Assembly: GCA_023423995.1 (NCBI GenBank)
Contig: JAFAEL010000247.1
Coordinates: forward strand, 1-11,546
Source: Pseudomonadota bacterium
GTDB taxonomy: Bacteria > Pseudomonadota > Alphaproteobacteria > Rhizobiales > Beijerinckiaceae
Reading direction: 5' to 3'
Length of the DNA: 11,546 bases
Below are positions 1-6,565 of this stretch, piece after piece (position 1 is the first letter of the stretch; each line of letters opens with the position of its first letter). Both the position numbers and the translations under genes were made by a program. The notes beneath the pieces were generated by a model, which had not been told where the DNA came from, did no database searches, and was given only the letters and a program-made list of their open reading frames with translations.

Positions 1-957
1 TCCGGTCCCTTCCTGCGCCCCGCCGCTCCGGTCCGGGCCTTCGGGGGCGACACGATGGGGACGGGCTGGTCGGTGAAGCTCGCCGGCCGCCCCGACGTGA
101 GCGACGCGGTGATCGAGGCGGCGATCCGGCAGGCGCTTGATGGCGTCATCGCGGAAATGAGCGGCTGGAACCCCGCCTCCGACCTCGTCCGCTACAACGA
201 GGCTTCCCCTGGCACCTGGCACGCGCTGCCGGACGGGTTCCTGACCGTCCTCGGGTGCGCCCTCCGCATCGCCGAGCTGAGCGAGGGCGCCTTCGACCCG
301 ACGCTCGGCGCGCTGGTCGACAGCTGGGGCTTCGGACCCGCCGGCCCGATCGCCGGAACTCCCGCAACGGCTGCCCTCGACGGTCATCGCCGCGTCTGCG
401 GCCGGCGCGGGCTGCGCCTCGACGGGCGGCGCCTCTTTCAGCCCGGCGGGCTGACCCTCGACCTCTCGGGGATCGCAAAAGGCTTTGCCGTGGACCAGGT
501 CGCGGCCGCGCTCCGCGCCCTCGGCTTCTCGAGCATCCTGGTCGAGATCGGCGGGGAGCTGCGCGGCGAGGGCGTGAAGCCCGACCTGTCCCCCTGGTGG
601 GTCGCGCTGGAGCAGCCGCCCAGGACCGTCGGGCTGCCCGAAACGCTCGTCGCTCTCCATGGGCTCTCGGTCGCGACCTCGGGCGATTACCGCCGCGTCC
701 GGGAGGTCGATGGCAGGCGCATCTCCCACACGCTCGACCCCGCGACCGGTGCGCCGACGAACTCAGGCCTCGCGTCGGTGAGCGTACTCCACGAAAGCTG
801 CATGGAGGCGGATGCCTGGGCCACCGCGCTGACGGTGCTCGGGCCGGACAGAGCCATGCAAGTCGCCGCGAGACACGGCATCGCGGCTCACTTCGTTCTC
901 CGTGAACGCCGTGGTTTTCGCGAGATGTGCAGCCCCGCGCTGGACGCCCTGTCCTAG
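1..957 (+). CDS. apbE: FAD:protein FMN transferase (ApbE family), 5' end outside window
   Basis: ApbE proteins attach FMN covalently to Thr/Ser of target flavoproteins, using FAD as donor, usually on the outer face of the cytoplasmic membrane. The reading frame is open to the first base of the window. The ATG at 55 falls inside the conserved GDTMGTGWSV block, so the true start and any export signal lie upstream and about 318 codons are visible. Counting from that ATG, family motifs appear in order: MSGWNPASDL (35-44), AFDPTLG (79-85), DLSGIAKGFAVD (136-147, flavin-site loop), VEIGGELRGEG (163-173), VATSGDYRR (206-214), HTLDPATGAP (225-234) and the metal-binding EADAWATAL segment (D253, T257). 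Length and motif order are normal. A promoter sits between this gene and the transporter operon, so it probably belongs to an upstream unit. The target flavoprotein is not visible here. Confidence 0.93.
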   Translation, partial: SGPFLRPAAPVRAFGGDTMGTGWSVKLAGRPDVSDAVIEAAIRQALDGVIAEMSGWNPASDLVRYNEASPGTWHALPDGFLTVLGCALRIAELSEGAFDPTLGALVDSWGFGPAGPIAGTPATAALDGHRRVCGRRGLRLDGRRLFQPGGLTLDLSGIAKGFAVDQVAAALRALGFSSILVEIGGELRGEGVKPDLSPWWVALEQPPRTVGLPETLVALHGLSVATSGDYRRVREVDGRRISHTLDPATGAPTNSGLASVSVLHESCMEADAWATALTVLGPDRAMQVAARHGIAAHFVLRERRGFREMCSPALDALS

Positions 958-974
958 CGAAAACGCGGCTCTGA

Positions 975-1003
975 TTGACGCACGCCCGTCGCCCCGGTCT
1001 AAT
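975..1003 (+). promoter_or_regulatory. Sigma-70-like promoter of the ABC transporter operon
   Basis: TTGACG at 975-980 and TCTAAT at 998-1003 are separated by 17 bases. Each hexamer matches the bacterial housekeeping consensus at five of six positions. Transcription would start near 1010 and leave a leader of about 40 bases before the GTG start at 1050. This is a motif-based prediction only. Confidence 0.6.
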
Positions 1004-1033
1004 CCTTGCAATGCGGATGTCGTGGCCGTGATC

Positions 1034-1040
1034 GGGGGGA
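1034..1040 (+). promoter_or_regulatory. Ribosome binding site that fixes a GTG start
   Basis: The purine run GGGGGGA ends nine bases before the GTG at 1050. In-frame TGA codons at 1029-1031 and 1041-1043 exclude every earlier start in this frame. The binding-protein gene therefore starts with GTG at 1050. Confidence 0.6.
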
Positions 1041-1049
1041 TGATCAGAC

Positions 1050-2627
1050 GTGAAGCGTAGTATTCTCGGTGTCGTTTCCGTTGCGGCCCTCCTGGCCTTC
1101 TCGGGGTCGTCAGGCGCTCAGCAGCCCACATCATCGGGCACGCCCAAGAAGGGCGGCGCATTGCAGGTCGTCGTCACGCCCGAACCCCCCATGCTGATGC
1201 AGGGCCTCAACCAGAACGGCCCGACCAATATGATCGCGGGCAACATCTACGAGTCGCTGCTGCGCTACGACGAGAAGCTCAATCCCATGCCTTCGCTCGC
1301 GAAGAGCTGGGAGATCTCGCCCGACCAGACCGTCTACACGTTCAAGCTGCAGGAGGGCGTGAAGTGGCATGACGGCAAGCCCTTCACGGCCGACGATGTC
1401 GTCTTCACGCTCGACAAGTTCCTGCGCGAGGTTCACCCGCGCTGGCGCCCGATCGTCAACGTGCAGGTGAAGGCGATCGAGAAGGCCGACGACCTGACGG
1501 TCCGGGTCTCGCTCAAGCAGCCCTTCGGGCCCTTCATGCTGTCGCAGGAGGTCGCCTCCGCGCCCATGATCCCGAAGCACATCTACGAGGGGACGGATTA
1601 CCGGGCGAACCCCGCCAACAACACGCCGATCGGCACCGGGCCGATGAAGTTCGGCGAATGGCGCAAGGGCTCCTTCGTCAAGCTCGTCCGCAACGAGGAG
1701 TACTGGGACAAGGGCAAGCCCTATCTCGACGAGATGTACTTCCAGTTCATCCCGGACGCGGCGGCGCGGGCCGTCGCGTACGAGACCGGCAAGGTGGACG
1801 TGCTCACCGGCGGCGCGGTCGAGATCTTCGACGTCGCCCGGCTCGCGAAGCTCCCGAACTCGTGCGTGACCACGAAGGGCTGGGAGATGTTCGCCCCCCA
1901 TGCCTGGATCACGCCGAACACGACGCGCGGCATCCTCGGCAACAAGACCTTCCGCCAGGCCATGATGTACGCGATCGATCGCGACTTCGGCCGCGAGGTG
2001 ATCTGGTCGGGCTACGGCAAGATCCCGACCGGGCCGATCTCGTCCAAGACGAAGTTCTACTCGGCCGACGGCGTGAAGACCTACAAGTACGATCCCGAGA
2101 TGGCCAAGAAGCTCGTCAAGGAATCGGGCTACAAGGGCGAGAAGCTGCAGTTCCTCGGCCTGCCCTACGGCGAGACATGGCAGCGCTGGGCAGAGGCGAT
2201 CAAGCAGAATTTCGCCGATGTCGGCATCAACATGGACATCGTGTCGACCGACGTGCCCGGCTGGACGCAGCGCACGTCGAACTTCGACTTCGACATGACC
2301 TTCAACTTCCTCTACCAGCTCGGCGATCCCGCCACCGGCGTCGCGCGCTCGTACGTCTCGAGCAACATCGTCAAGGGCAATCCCTTCGGGAATGTCGGCA
2401 GCTACTCCAATCCGGAGGTCGACAAGCTCTTCGCCGAGGCGGCGATCGCCCCGTCCGAGCAGCGCCAGGCGATCTACACGAAGGTGCAGCAGATCCTCGC
2501 CGAGGAACTGCCTGTCCTGTGGCTGCTCGAACTCGACTTCCCGACCGTCTATCGCTGCAACGTGAAGGACCTCGTCACGACGGCGGTCGGCATCGACGAC
2601 GCGGCGAAGAACGTCTGGAAGCAGTAG
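1050..2627 (+). CDS. ABC transporter periplasmic substrate-binding protein, SBP_bac_5 (DppA/OppA/NikA) family
   Basis: This is the extracytoplasmic receptor of a peptide/nickel-type ABC importer, 525 aa, usual for the family. Residues 1-23 form a Sec signal peptide (MKRS, hydrophobic core, cleavage probably after SGA and before QQ); there is no lipobox cysteine, so the protein should be soluble in the periplasm. The mature protein opens with the family's GGALQV strand (35-40). It then carries the conserved block YESLLRYDEKLNPMPSLA, LQEGVKWHDGKPFTADDVVFTLDKF, typical of the lobe I dipeptide-binding fold. The GTG start is set by upstream in-frame stops and a G-rich ribosome binding site. It is the first gene of the transporter operon; the permeases follow after a small nuclease cassette. 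The ligand (peptide, glutathione-like, opine, nickel chelate or other) cannot be inferred. A hairpin repeat begins five bases after the stop codon and could protect the mRNA. Confidence 0.93.
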   Translation: MKRSILGVVSVAALLAFSGSSGAQQPTSSGTPKKGGALQVVVTPEPPMLMQGLNQNGPTNMIAGNIYESLLRYDEKLNPMPSLAKSWEISPDQTVYTFKLQEGVKWHDGKPFTADDVVFTLDKFLREVHPRWRPIVNVQVKAIEKADDLTVRVSLKQPFGPFMLSQEVASAPMIPKHIYEGTDYRANPANNTPIGTGPMKFGEWRKGSFVKLVRNEEYWDKGKPYLDEMYFQFIPDAAARAVAYETGKVDVLTGGAVEIFDVARLAKLPNSCVTTKGWEMFAPHAWITPNTTRGILGNKTFRQAMMYAIDRDFGREVIWSGYGKIPTGPISSKTKFYSADGVKTYKYDPEMAKKLVKESGYKGEKLQFLGLPYGETWQRWAEAIKQNFADVGINMDIVSTDVPGWTQRTSNFDFDMTFNFLYQLGDPATGVARSYVSSNIVKGNPFGNVGSYSNPEVDKLFAEAAIAPSEQRQAIYTKVQQILAEELPVLWLLELDFPTVYRCNVKDLVTTAVGIDDAAKNVWKQ

Positions 2628-2632
2628 TTCAC

Positions 2633-2677
2633 CGTCATTCCGGGGCTCGCGAAGCGAGAGCCCGGAACCCATAAACG
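2633..2677. repeat. Left hairpin-forming inverted repeat of the GIY-YIG cassette
   Basis: This 45-bp element starts five bases after the binding-protein stop. It folds on itself: seven pairs (2638-2644 with 2661-2667), a small internal loop, five pairs (2646-2650 with 2654-2658) and a GAA apex. Its outer 14 bases (CGTCATTCCGGGGC) and inner 20 bases recur as the reverse complement at 2978-3020. The middle part differs between the copies but still pairs. It resembles a REP-type palindrome. No T-run follows, so it is not a classical intrinsic terminator. Confidence 0.85.
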
Positions 2678-2689
2678 GCGACGCTGGGC

Positions 2690-2977
2690 ATGCCCTACCA
2701 CGTGTACATGCTTGCCAGTCGCCGGCACGGGACGCTCTACCTGGGCGTGACCAACAACCTCGCGCGCCGGATCTGGGAACATAAGACGAAGGTGATCCCA
2801 GGTTTCTCGGCCAAGTACGGAGTCGACCGGCTTGTCTGGTACGAGGCTTATGACCGTATCGATGAGGCGATCGCGCGAGAGAAGGCCCTGAAGAAGTGGC
2901 GGCGAGACTGGAAGTTGCGGCTGATCGAGGAAATGAACCCGGAGTGGGAAGATCTCTATCTCGTTCTCAATCGGTAG
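2690..2977 (+). CDS. Small single-domain GIY-YIG nuclease family protein
   Basis: A 95-aa protein that is a complete stand-alone GIY-YIG (UvrC N-terminal/YhbQ-like) domain, a fold that cuts DNA using one metal ion. The GIY position reads VYM (5-7) and the YIG position YLG (17-19). The catalytic arginine is R26 or R27 in NNLARRIWEH, and the metal-binding glutamate is E64 in IAREKALKKW. The terminal NPEWEDL (83-89) is typical of the short family found in many alphaproteobacterial genomes. All active-site positions appear intact. No recognisable Shine-Dalgarno precedes the ATG, so translation may depend on readthrough from the operon transcript. The gene is framed by two inverted hairpin repeats and interrupts an otherwise standard ABC operon, which suggests selfish or repeat-associated behaviour rather than a transport role. 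Its real substrate is unknown. Confidence 0.9.
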   Translation: MPYHVYMLASRRHGTLYLGVTNNLARRIWEHKTKVIPGFSAKYGVDRLVWYEAYDRIDEAIAREKALKKWRRDWKLRLIEEMNPEWEDLYLVLNR

Positions 2978-3020
2978 CGTTTATGGGTTCCGGGCTCGCC
3001 TGCGGCGCCCCGGAATGACG
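2978..3020. repeat. Right hairpin-forming inverted repeat of the GIY-YIG cassette
   Basis: This 43-bp element begins one base after the nuclease stop codon and ends 11 bases before the permease ATG. Read in reverse complement it matches 2633-2677 over the first 14 and last 20 bases; the central part is 9 instead of 11 bases. It folds with seven pairs (2988-2994 with 3009-3015), a small internal loop, four pairs (2997-3000 with 3004-3007) and a TGC apex. Confidence 0.85.
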
Positions 3021-3031
3021 CCCTCGACCTG

Positions 3032-4003
3032 ATGTTCCGCTTCCTTGCCTCGCGGGTCGTGAAAGGCGTGGTCGTCCTCCTGGCGATCGCGGTCCTGAAC
3101 TTCGCCCTGATCCGGGCTGCGCCCGGCGATCCCGCCACCGTGATGGCCGGGGAGGCCGGGGCGGCGGACGAGGTGTTCGTGCAGCAGCTGCGCGAGCGCT
3201 TCGGGCTCGACCGGCCCATGATCGAACAGCTCGGGCTCTACCTGAAGGGCATCGTGACCTTCGATCTCGGCTTCAGCTACCGGCAGGGCCGCTCCGTCGC
3301 CTCGCTGATCGGCGAGCGCTTGCCGGCGACGCTGTTGCTGACGGGTTCCGCCTTCGTGATCTCGCTCCTCTTCGGAACGGCGCTCGGGGCTCTCGCCGCG
3401 CGGCGGGCGGGGACCTGGTCGGACACGGCGATCACCACGACGGCGCTCCTCTTCTATGCGACGCCGCTCTTCTGGATCGCCCTGATGAGCCAGATCGTCT
3501 TCTCGCTGAAGCCCGGGCTCGCGCCCAATGTCGGGTACGAAACGATCGGGGCCGGCTATACGGGCGTGGCGCGCGTGCTGGACATCCTGCACCACCTCAT
3601 CCTGCCGGCGCTCACCCTGGGCCTCTTCTTCACCGCGCTCTATGCCCGCATGATGCGCGCCTCGATGCTCGAGACGGCCGGGGCGGACTATGTCCGCACT
3701 GCGCGGGCGAAGGGCGTCGCGCCCGGCTTGGTCACCCGGCGGCACATCGCCCGGAACGCGATCCTGCCGGTCGTCACCCTGGCGGGCCTGCAGGCCGGGC
3801 AGATCGTCGGAGGCGCCATCCTGACGGAAACCGTGTTCGCCTGGCCGGGCATCGGCCGGCTCATGTTCGAAGCCTTGGCCCAGCGCGACTACCAGGTGCT
3901 GCTCGGGGTCTTCTTCGTCTCCTCCGCGATGGTCGTCCTGTTCAATCTCATCACCGACATGGTCTACCGGGTCGTCGATCCCCGCATCCAGGTGGGTGGC
4001 TGA
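3032..4003 (+). CDS. ABC transporter permease, DppB/OppB type
   Basis: A 323-aa inner-membrane subunit that forms half of the translocation pore of a peptide/nickel-type importer. It has the family layout: an N-terminal helix (about 10-28) followed by the APGDPA motif (30-35), a periplasmic segment to about 95, and five further helices (about 98-122, 133-158, 186-206, 245-268, 288-312). The cytoplasmic EAA loop ETAGADYVRTARAKG (214-228) contacts the ATPase. The C-terminus ends in the typical VDPRIQ. The ATG is only 11 bases after the right hairpin repeat and shows no convincing Shine-Dalgarno, so the inserted cassette may have altered its translation. Its stop overlaps the start of the next permease by one base (TGATG), which indicates translational coupling and a fixed partnership. 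Confidence 0.93.
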   Translation: MFRFLASRVVKGVVVLLAIAVLNFALIRAAPGDPATVMAGEAGAADEVFVQQLRERFGLDRPMIEQLGLYLKGIVTFDLGFSYRQGRSVASLIGERLPATLLLTGSAFVISLLFGTALGALAARRAGTWSDTAITTTALLFYATPLFWIALMSQIVFSLKPGLAPNVGYETIGAGYTGVARVLDILHHLILPALTLGLFFTALYARMMRASMLETAGADYVRTARAKGVAPGLVTRRHIARNAILPVVTLAGLQAGQIVGGAILTETVFAWPGIGRLMFEALAQRDYQVLLGVFFVSSAMVVLFNLITDMVYRVVDPRIQVGG

Positions 4004-4839
4004 TGACCTTCCTCGGCCGCTTCGCCCGCAACCGCGGCGCGCTGATCGGGCTGCTCGTCCTGGCCCTGATCATCGCGGCCGCGATCGCCGCCCCGACCCT
4101 GTATCCGACCTCGCCCTGGCGCATGGTATCGCGGCCCTTCATGGCGCCCTTCGCGCTCGACCGCTTCCCGCTCGGGACGGATGCGCTCGGGCGCGACGTC
4201 GCCTCGGGCCTAATGCACGGCGCGCGCGTGTCGCTGCTGATCGGCCTCGTCTCGACGCTGGTGGCCCTGCTGATCGGCGTGCCGCTCGGCGCGGTCGCGG
4301 GCTATTTCGGCGGCGTCGTCGACGATCTCGCCATGCGCTTCACGGAGCTGTTTCAGACCGTGCCGAGCTTCGCGCTCGCGATCGTCATCGTGGCGATCCT
4401 GCAGCCGTCGATCTATTCGATCGTGCTCGCGATCGCGATCGTCTCATGGCCGCCGGTGACGCGGCTCGTGCGCGGCGAGGTGCTGTCGCTGCGCTCGCGC
4501 GACTATGTCCACGCCGCGATCACGGTCGGCCAGCGCACGCCGCGCATCATCTTCGGCCAGGTGCTGCCGAACACGATCGCGCCCATCATCGTGATGGCGT
4601 CGCTGATGATCGCCTCCGCGATCCTGCTCGAATCATCGCTCTCCTTCCTGGGCCTCGGCGATCCGAACCTCATGACCTGGGGCTACATGGTCGGGGCGGG
4701 GCGCACGCGCCTCATCGACGCCTGGTGGATCTCCTTCTTTCCAGGGCTCGCGATCTTCCTCGCGGTGCTCGCCCTCAACCTCGTCGGCGAAGGGCTGTCC
4801 GATGCGCTCAATCCTCGACTCGCCCGCGAAGGTCGGTAG
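4003..4839 (+). CDS. ABC transporter permease, DppC/OppC type
   Basis: A 278-aa second pore subunit. Visible family features are an N-terminal helix (about 12-32), the hallmark LGTDALGRD (57-65), helices near 77-102, 119-146, 190-210 and 243-262, and the LSFLGLGDP motif (213-221). A C-terminal GEGLSDALNPR closes it. The EAA loop region reads LRSRDYVHAAITVGQRTPRI, where the usual AARALG is replaced by AAITVG. This is a mild deviation in the ATPase-contact helix. The ATG overlaps the previous gene's TGA by one base, and the purine-rich stretch ending near 3999 can act as ribosome binding site. It is slightly shorter at the N-terminus than many DppC proteins (about 290-300 aa). It should pair with the upstream permease in the same complex. 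Confidence 0.93.
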   Translation: MTFLGRFARNRGALIGLLVLALIIAAAIAAPTLYPTSPWRMVSRPFMAPFALDRFPLGTDALGRDVASGLMHGARVSLLIGLVSTLVALLIGVPLGAVAGYFGGVVDDLAMRFTELFQTVPSFALAIVIVAILQPSIYSIVLAIAIVSWPPVTRLVRGEVLSLRSRDYVHAAITVGQRTPRIIFGQVLPNTIAPIIVMASLMIASAILLESSLSFLGLGDPNLMTWGYMVGAGRTRLIDAWWISFFPGLAIFLAVLALNLVGEGLSDALNPRLAREGR

Positions 4840-4868
4840 AATTCCGATCCAGATGCCACCTTCCCGTG

Positions 4869-4882
4869 CCGGCGAAAGCCGG
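4869..4882. repeat. Short GAAA-capped hairpin in the permease-ATPase gap
   Basis: CCGGC and GCCGG pair perfectly around a GAAA tetraloop. The surrounding text, TTCCCG before and ATCCCG after, is reminiscent of short REP-like palindromes found between genes in alphaproteobacteria. No T-run follows, so termination is unlikely; mRNA stabilisation or a decayed repeat copy is possible. A second, loose inverted repeat (TATTCAC at 4890-4896, GTGAATA at 4929-4935) lies just before the ATPase start. Confidence 0.45.
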
Positions 4883-4942
4883 ATCCCGTTATTCACACCG
4901 TTTGTCCTGGCTTTTGCCGTCGTAAGCGGTGAATAGGCGCTC

Positions 4943-6565
4943 ATGTCCGTACTCCAGATCGAGAACCTATCCCTCGCGCTGCCTGCGATGGCCGACAGGC
5001 CATACGCCATTCAGAACCTGTCGCTCTCCATCTCTCCCGGCGAGACGCTTTGCGTCGTGGGCGAGTCGGGGTCCGGCAAATCCCTGACCGCTCTCGCCAC
5101 GATGGGCCTCCTGCCGCGGGCCGTGAAGCCGGCGGGCGGCTCCATCCGGCTCTCCGGCCGCGACCTCCTCGGCCTCTCCGAGCGCCAGATGCAGGACATC
5201 CGCGGCCGTGAGATCGGCATGATCTTCCAGGAGCCGATGACCTCGCTGAACCCCGTGATGCGGGTCGCCGACCAGATCATGGAGACCTTCGAGGCGCATG
5301 GCGCGCTCGACCGCAAGCGGCGCTACGACCGCACGATCGAGCTCATCACGGAAGTCGGGCTGCCCGACCCGGTGGCCATCGCGAAGGCCTATCCGCACGA
5401 GCTCTCGGGCGGGCAGCGCCAGCGCGTCATGATCGCCATGGCGCTCGCCATGGAGCCGAAGCTCATCATCGCGGACGAGCCGACGACGGCGCTCGACGTG
5501 ACCACCCAGGCGCAGATCCTGAAGCTCATCGACGCGCTGCGGAAGAAGCACGGCACCGCCGTGATGTTCATCACGCACGATTTCGGCGTGGTGGCCGAGA
5601 TCGCGGATCGGGTCGCCGTGCTCCAGCACGGCATCATGGTCGAGGAGGGGCCGGCGGCGGCCGTGCTGCACATGCCGCAGCACGACTACACCAAGCGCCT
5701 GCTCGCGGCGGTCCCGTCCCTCGTCCCGCCCCCGCCCAAGGACCTGTCCGCCGCCCCGAAAGCCTTCCAGGTCAAGGACCTGACCAAGACCTACAAGGGT
5801 CGCGGCCTGTTCCGGCGCGGCCGCGAGGTGAAGGCCGCGGACCACGTCACGTTCGAGATCCAGCGCGGCGAGACGCTCGGCCTCGTGGGCGAATCCGGCT
5901 CGGGCAAGTCGACCGTCGGGCGCTGCGTGATGCGGCTCATCGAGCCGGACGAGGGCTCCATCCGGATCGGCGACCTCTCCATCCGCGAGCTCAGCCAGTC
6001 GCAGTTCCGCCCGATGCGCAAGCGCATCCAGATGGTGTTCCAGGACCCATTCGCGTCGCTCAATCCGCGCCGCACGGTCGGGCGCATCATCGCCGAGGGA
6101 CCGATCGCGCAGGGCGTGCCGAAGAAGGAAGCCCTGGAGAAGGCCCGCAAGCTGCTCGACCTCGTCGGCCTCAACGCCAACGCGGCCGACCGCTACCCGC
6201 ACGAATTCTCGGGCGGCCAGCGCCAGCGTATCGGCATCGCACGCGCGCTCGCCCTGGAGCCGGAGGTGCTGGTGGCGGACGAGCCGGTCTCGGCGCTCGA
6301 CGTCTCGGTCCAGGCGCAGATCCTCGCCCTGATGCAGGACCTGCAGAAGCGGCTGGGCCTCGCGATCCTGTTCGTCACCCACGACCTGCGCGTCGCCGCG
6401 CAGATGTGCGACCGGATCGCCGTGATGCAGAAGGGCAAGATCGTCGAGCTGCAGCCGACGGCGAAGCTCTTTGAGAACCCGCAGCACGCCTATACCAAGG
6501 CGCTGCTCGCGGCCGTTCCGGGCGGCCGCGAGGTCGGGGCGACGCTCGGGGCGCAGCCCGCCTAG
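4943..6565 (+). CDS. ABC transporter ATP-binding protein with two fused nucleotide-binding domains (DppD-DppF type)
   Basis: A 540-aa cytoplasmic energy subunit that joins both ATPases of a peptide/nickel-type importer in one chain. In domain 1, Walker A is GESGSGKS (40-47), Q-loop Q96, signature LSGGQ (154-158), Walker B LIIADE (174-179) and switch H212. In domain 2, Walker A is GESGSGKS (316-323), Q-loop Q367, signature FSGGQ (422-426), Walker B VLVADE (442-447) and switch H480. Both sites look complete, so both should hydrolyse ATP. Each domain ends in the oligopeptide-transporter C-terminal extension (HDYTKRLLAAVPS and HAYTKALLAAVPG); a proline-rich linker (about 259-268) joins them. An in-frame TAG at 4934-4936 makes the ATG at 4943 the first possible start. 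The upstream SD is weak. It is separated from the permease by 103 bases, but the direction and family fit one operon. The stop overlaps the stop of the convergent cyclase gene. Confidence 0.95.
   Translation: MSVLQIENLSLALPAMADRPYAIQNLSLSISPGETLCVVGESGSGKSLTALATMGLLPRAVKPAGGSIRLSGRDLLGLSERQMQDIRGREIGMIFQEPMTSLNPVMRVADQIMETFEAHGALDRKRRYDRTIELITEVGLPDPVAIAKAYPHELSGGQRQRVMIAMALAMEPKLIIADEPTTALDVTTQAQILKLIDALRKKHGTAVMFITHDFGVVAEIADRVAVLQHGIMVEEGPAAAVLHMPQHDYTKRLLAAVPSLVPPPPKDLSAAPKAFQVKDLTKTYKGRGLFRRGREVKAADHVTFEIQRGETLGLVGESGSGKSTVGRCVMRLIEPDEGSIRIGDLSIRELSQSQFRPMRKRIQMVFQDPFASLNPRRTVGRIIAEGPIAQGVPKKEALEKARKLLDLVGLNANAADRYPHEFSGGQRQRIGIARALALEPEVLVADEPVSALDVSVQAQILALMQDLQKRLGLAILFVTHDLRVAAQMCDRIAVMQKGKIVELQPTAKLFENPQHAYTKALLAAVPGGREVGATLGAQPA

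Larger units (their letters stand above)
2633..3020. mobile_element. Putative GIY-YIG/hairpin-repeat cassette inserted in the transporter operon
   Basis: A unit of 388 bp consists of one GIY-YIG nuclease gene and almost nothing but two inverted, hairpin-forming repeats at its edges. It lies exactly between the stop of the binding-protein gene (2627) and the start of the first permease (3032), a junction that is normally short in this operon type. Only 5 and 11 bases remain outside the repeats. I see no target-site duplication longer than two or three bases. Mobility is inferred from the layout, by analogy with REP sequences associated with RAYT nucleases. An old, fixed gene between two REP copies would look the same. 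Confidence 0.45.

Noticed and set aside
1011..1031. Tiny leader frame (MRMSWP, stop) between the operon promoter and the binding-protein gene
   Set aside because: Six codons with no ribosome binding site and no attenuator-like codon run or hairpins; most likely chance.
1131..2672. Long minus-strand reading frame (513 codons) opposite the binding-protein gene
   Set aside because: It mirrors the third-base GC bias of the sense gene, is rich in R/D/L/V/H with no recognisable domain, and the sense strand encodes a full SBP_bac_5 protein.
2628..2680. Intrinsic terminator directly after the binding-protein gene
   Set aside because: The hairpin is strong but is followed by AACCCATAAACG with no T-run. 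It is better read as a REP-like repeat.
4967..6487. Long minus-strand reading frame (506 codons) opposite the double ATPase gene
   Set aside because: It is an antisense shadow of a gene with every ABC ATPase motif in place, and its composition is that of a frame artefact.
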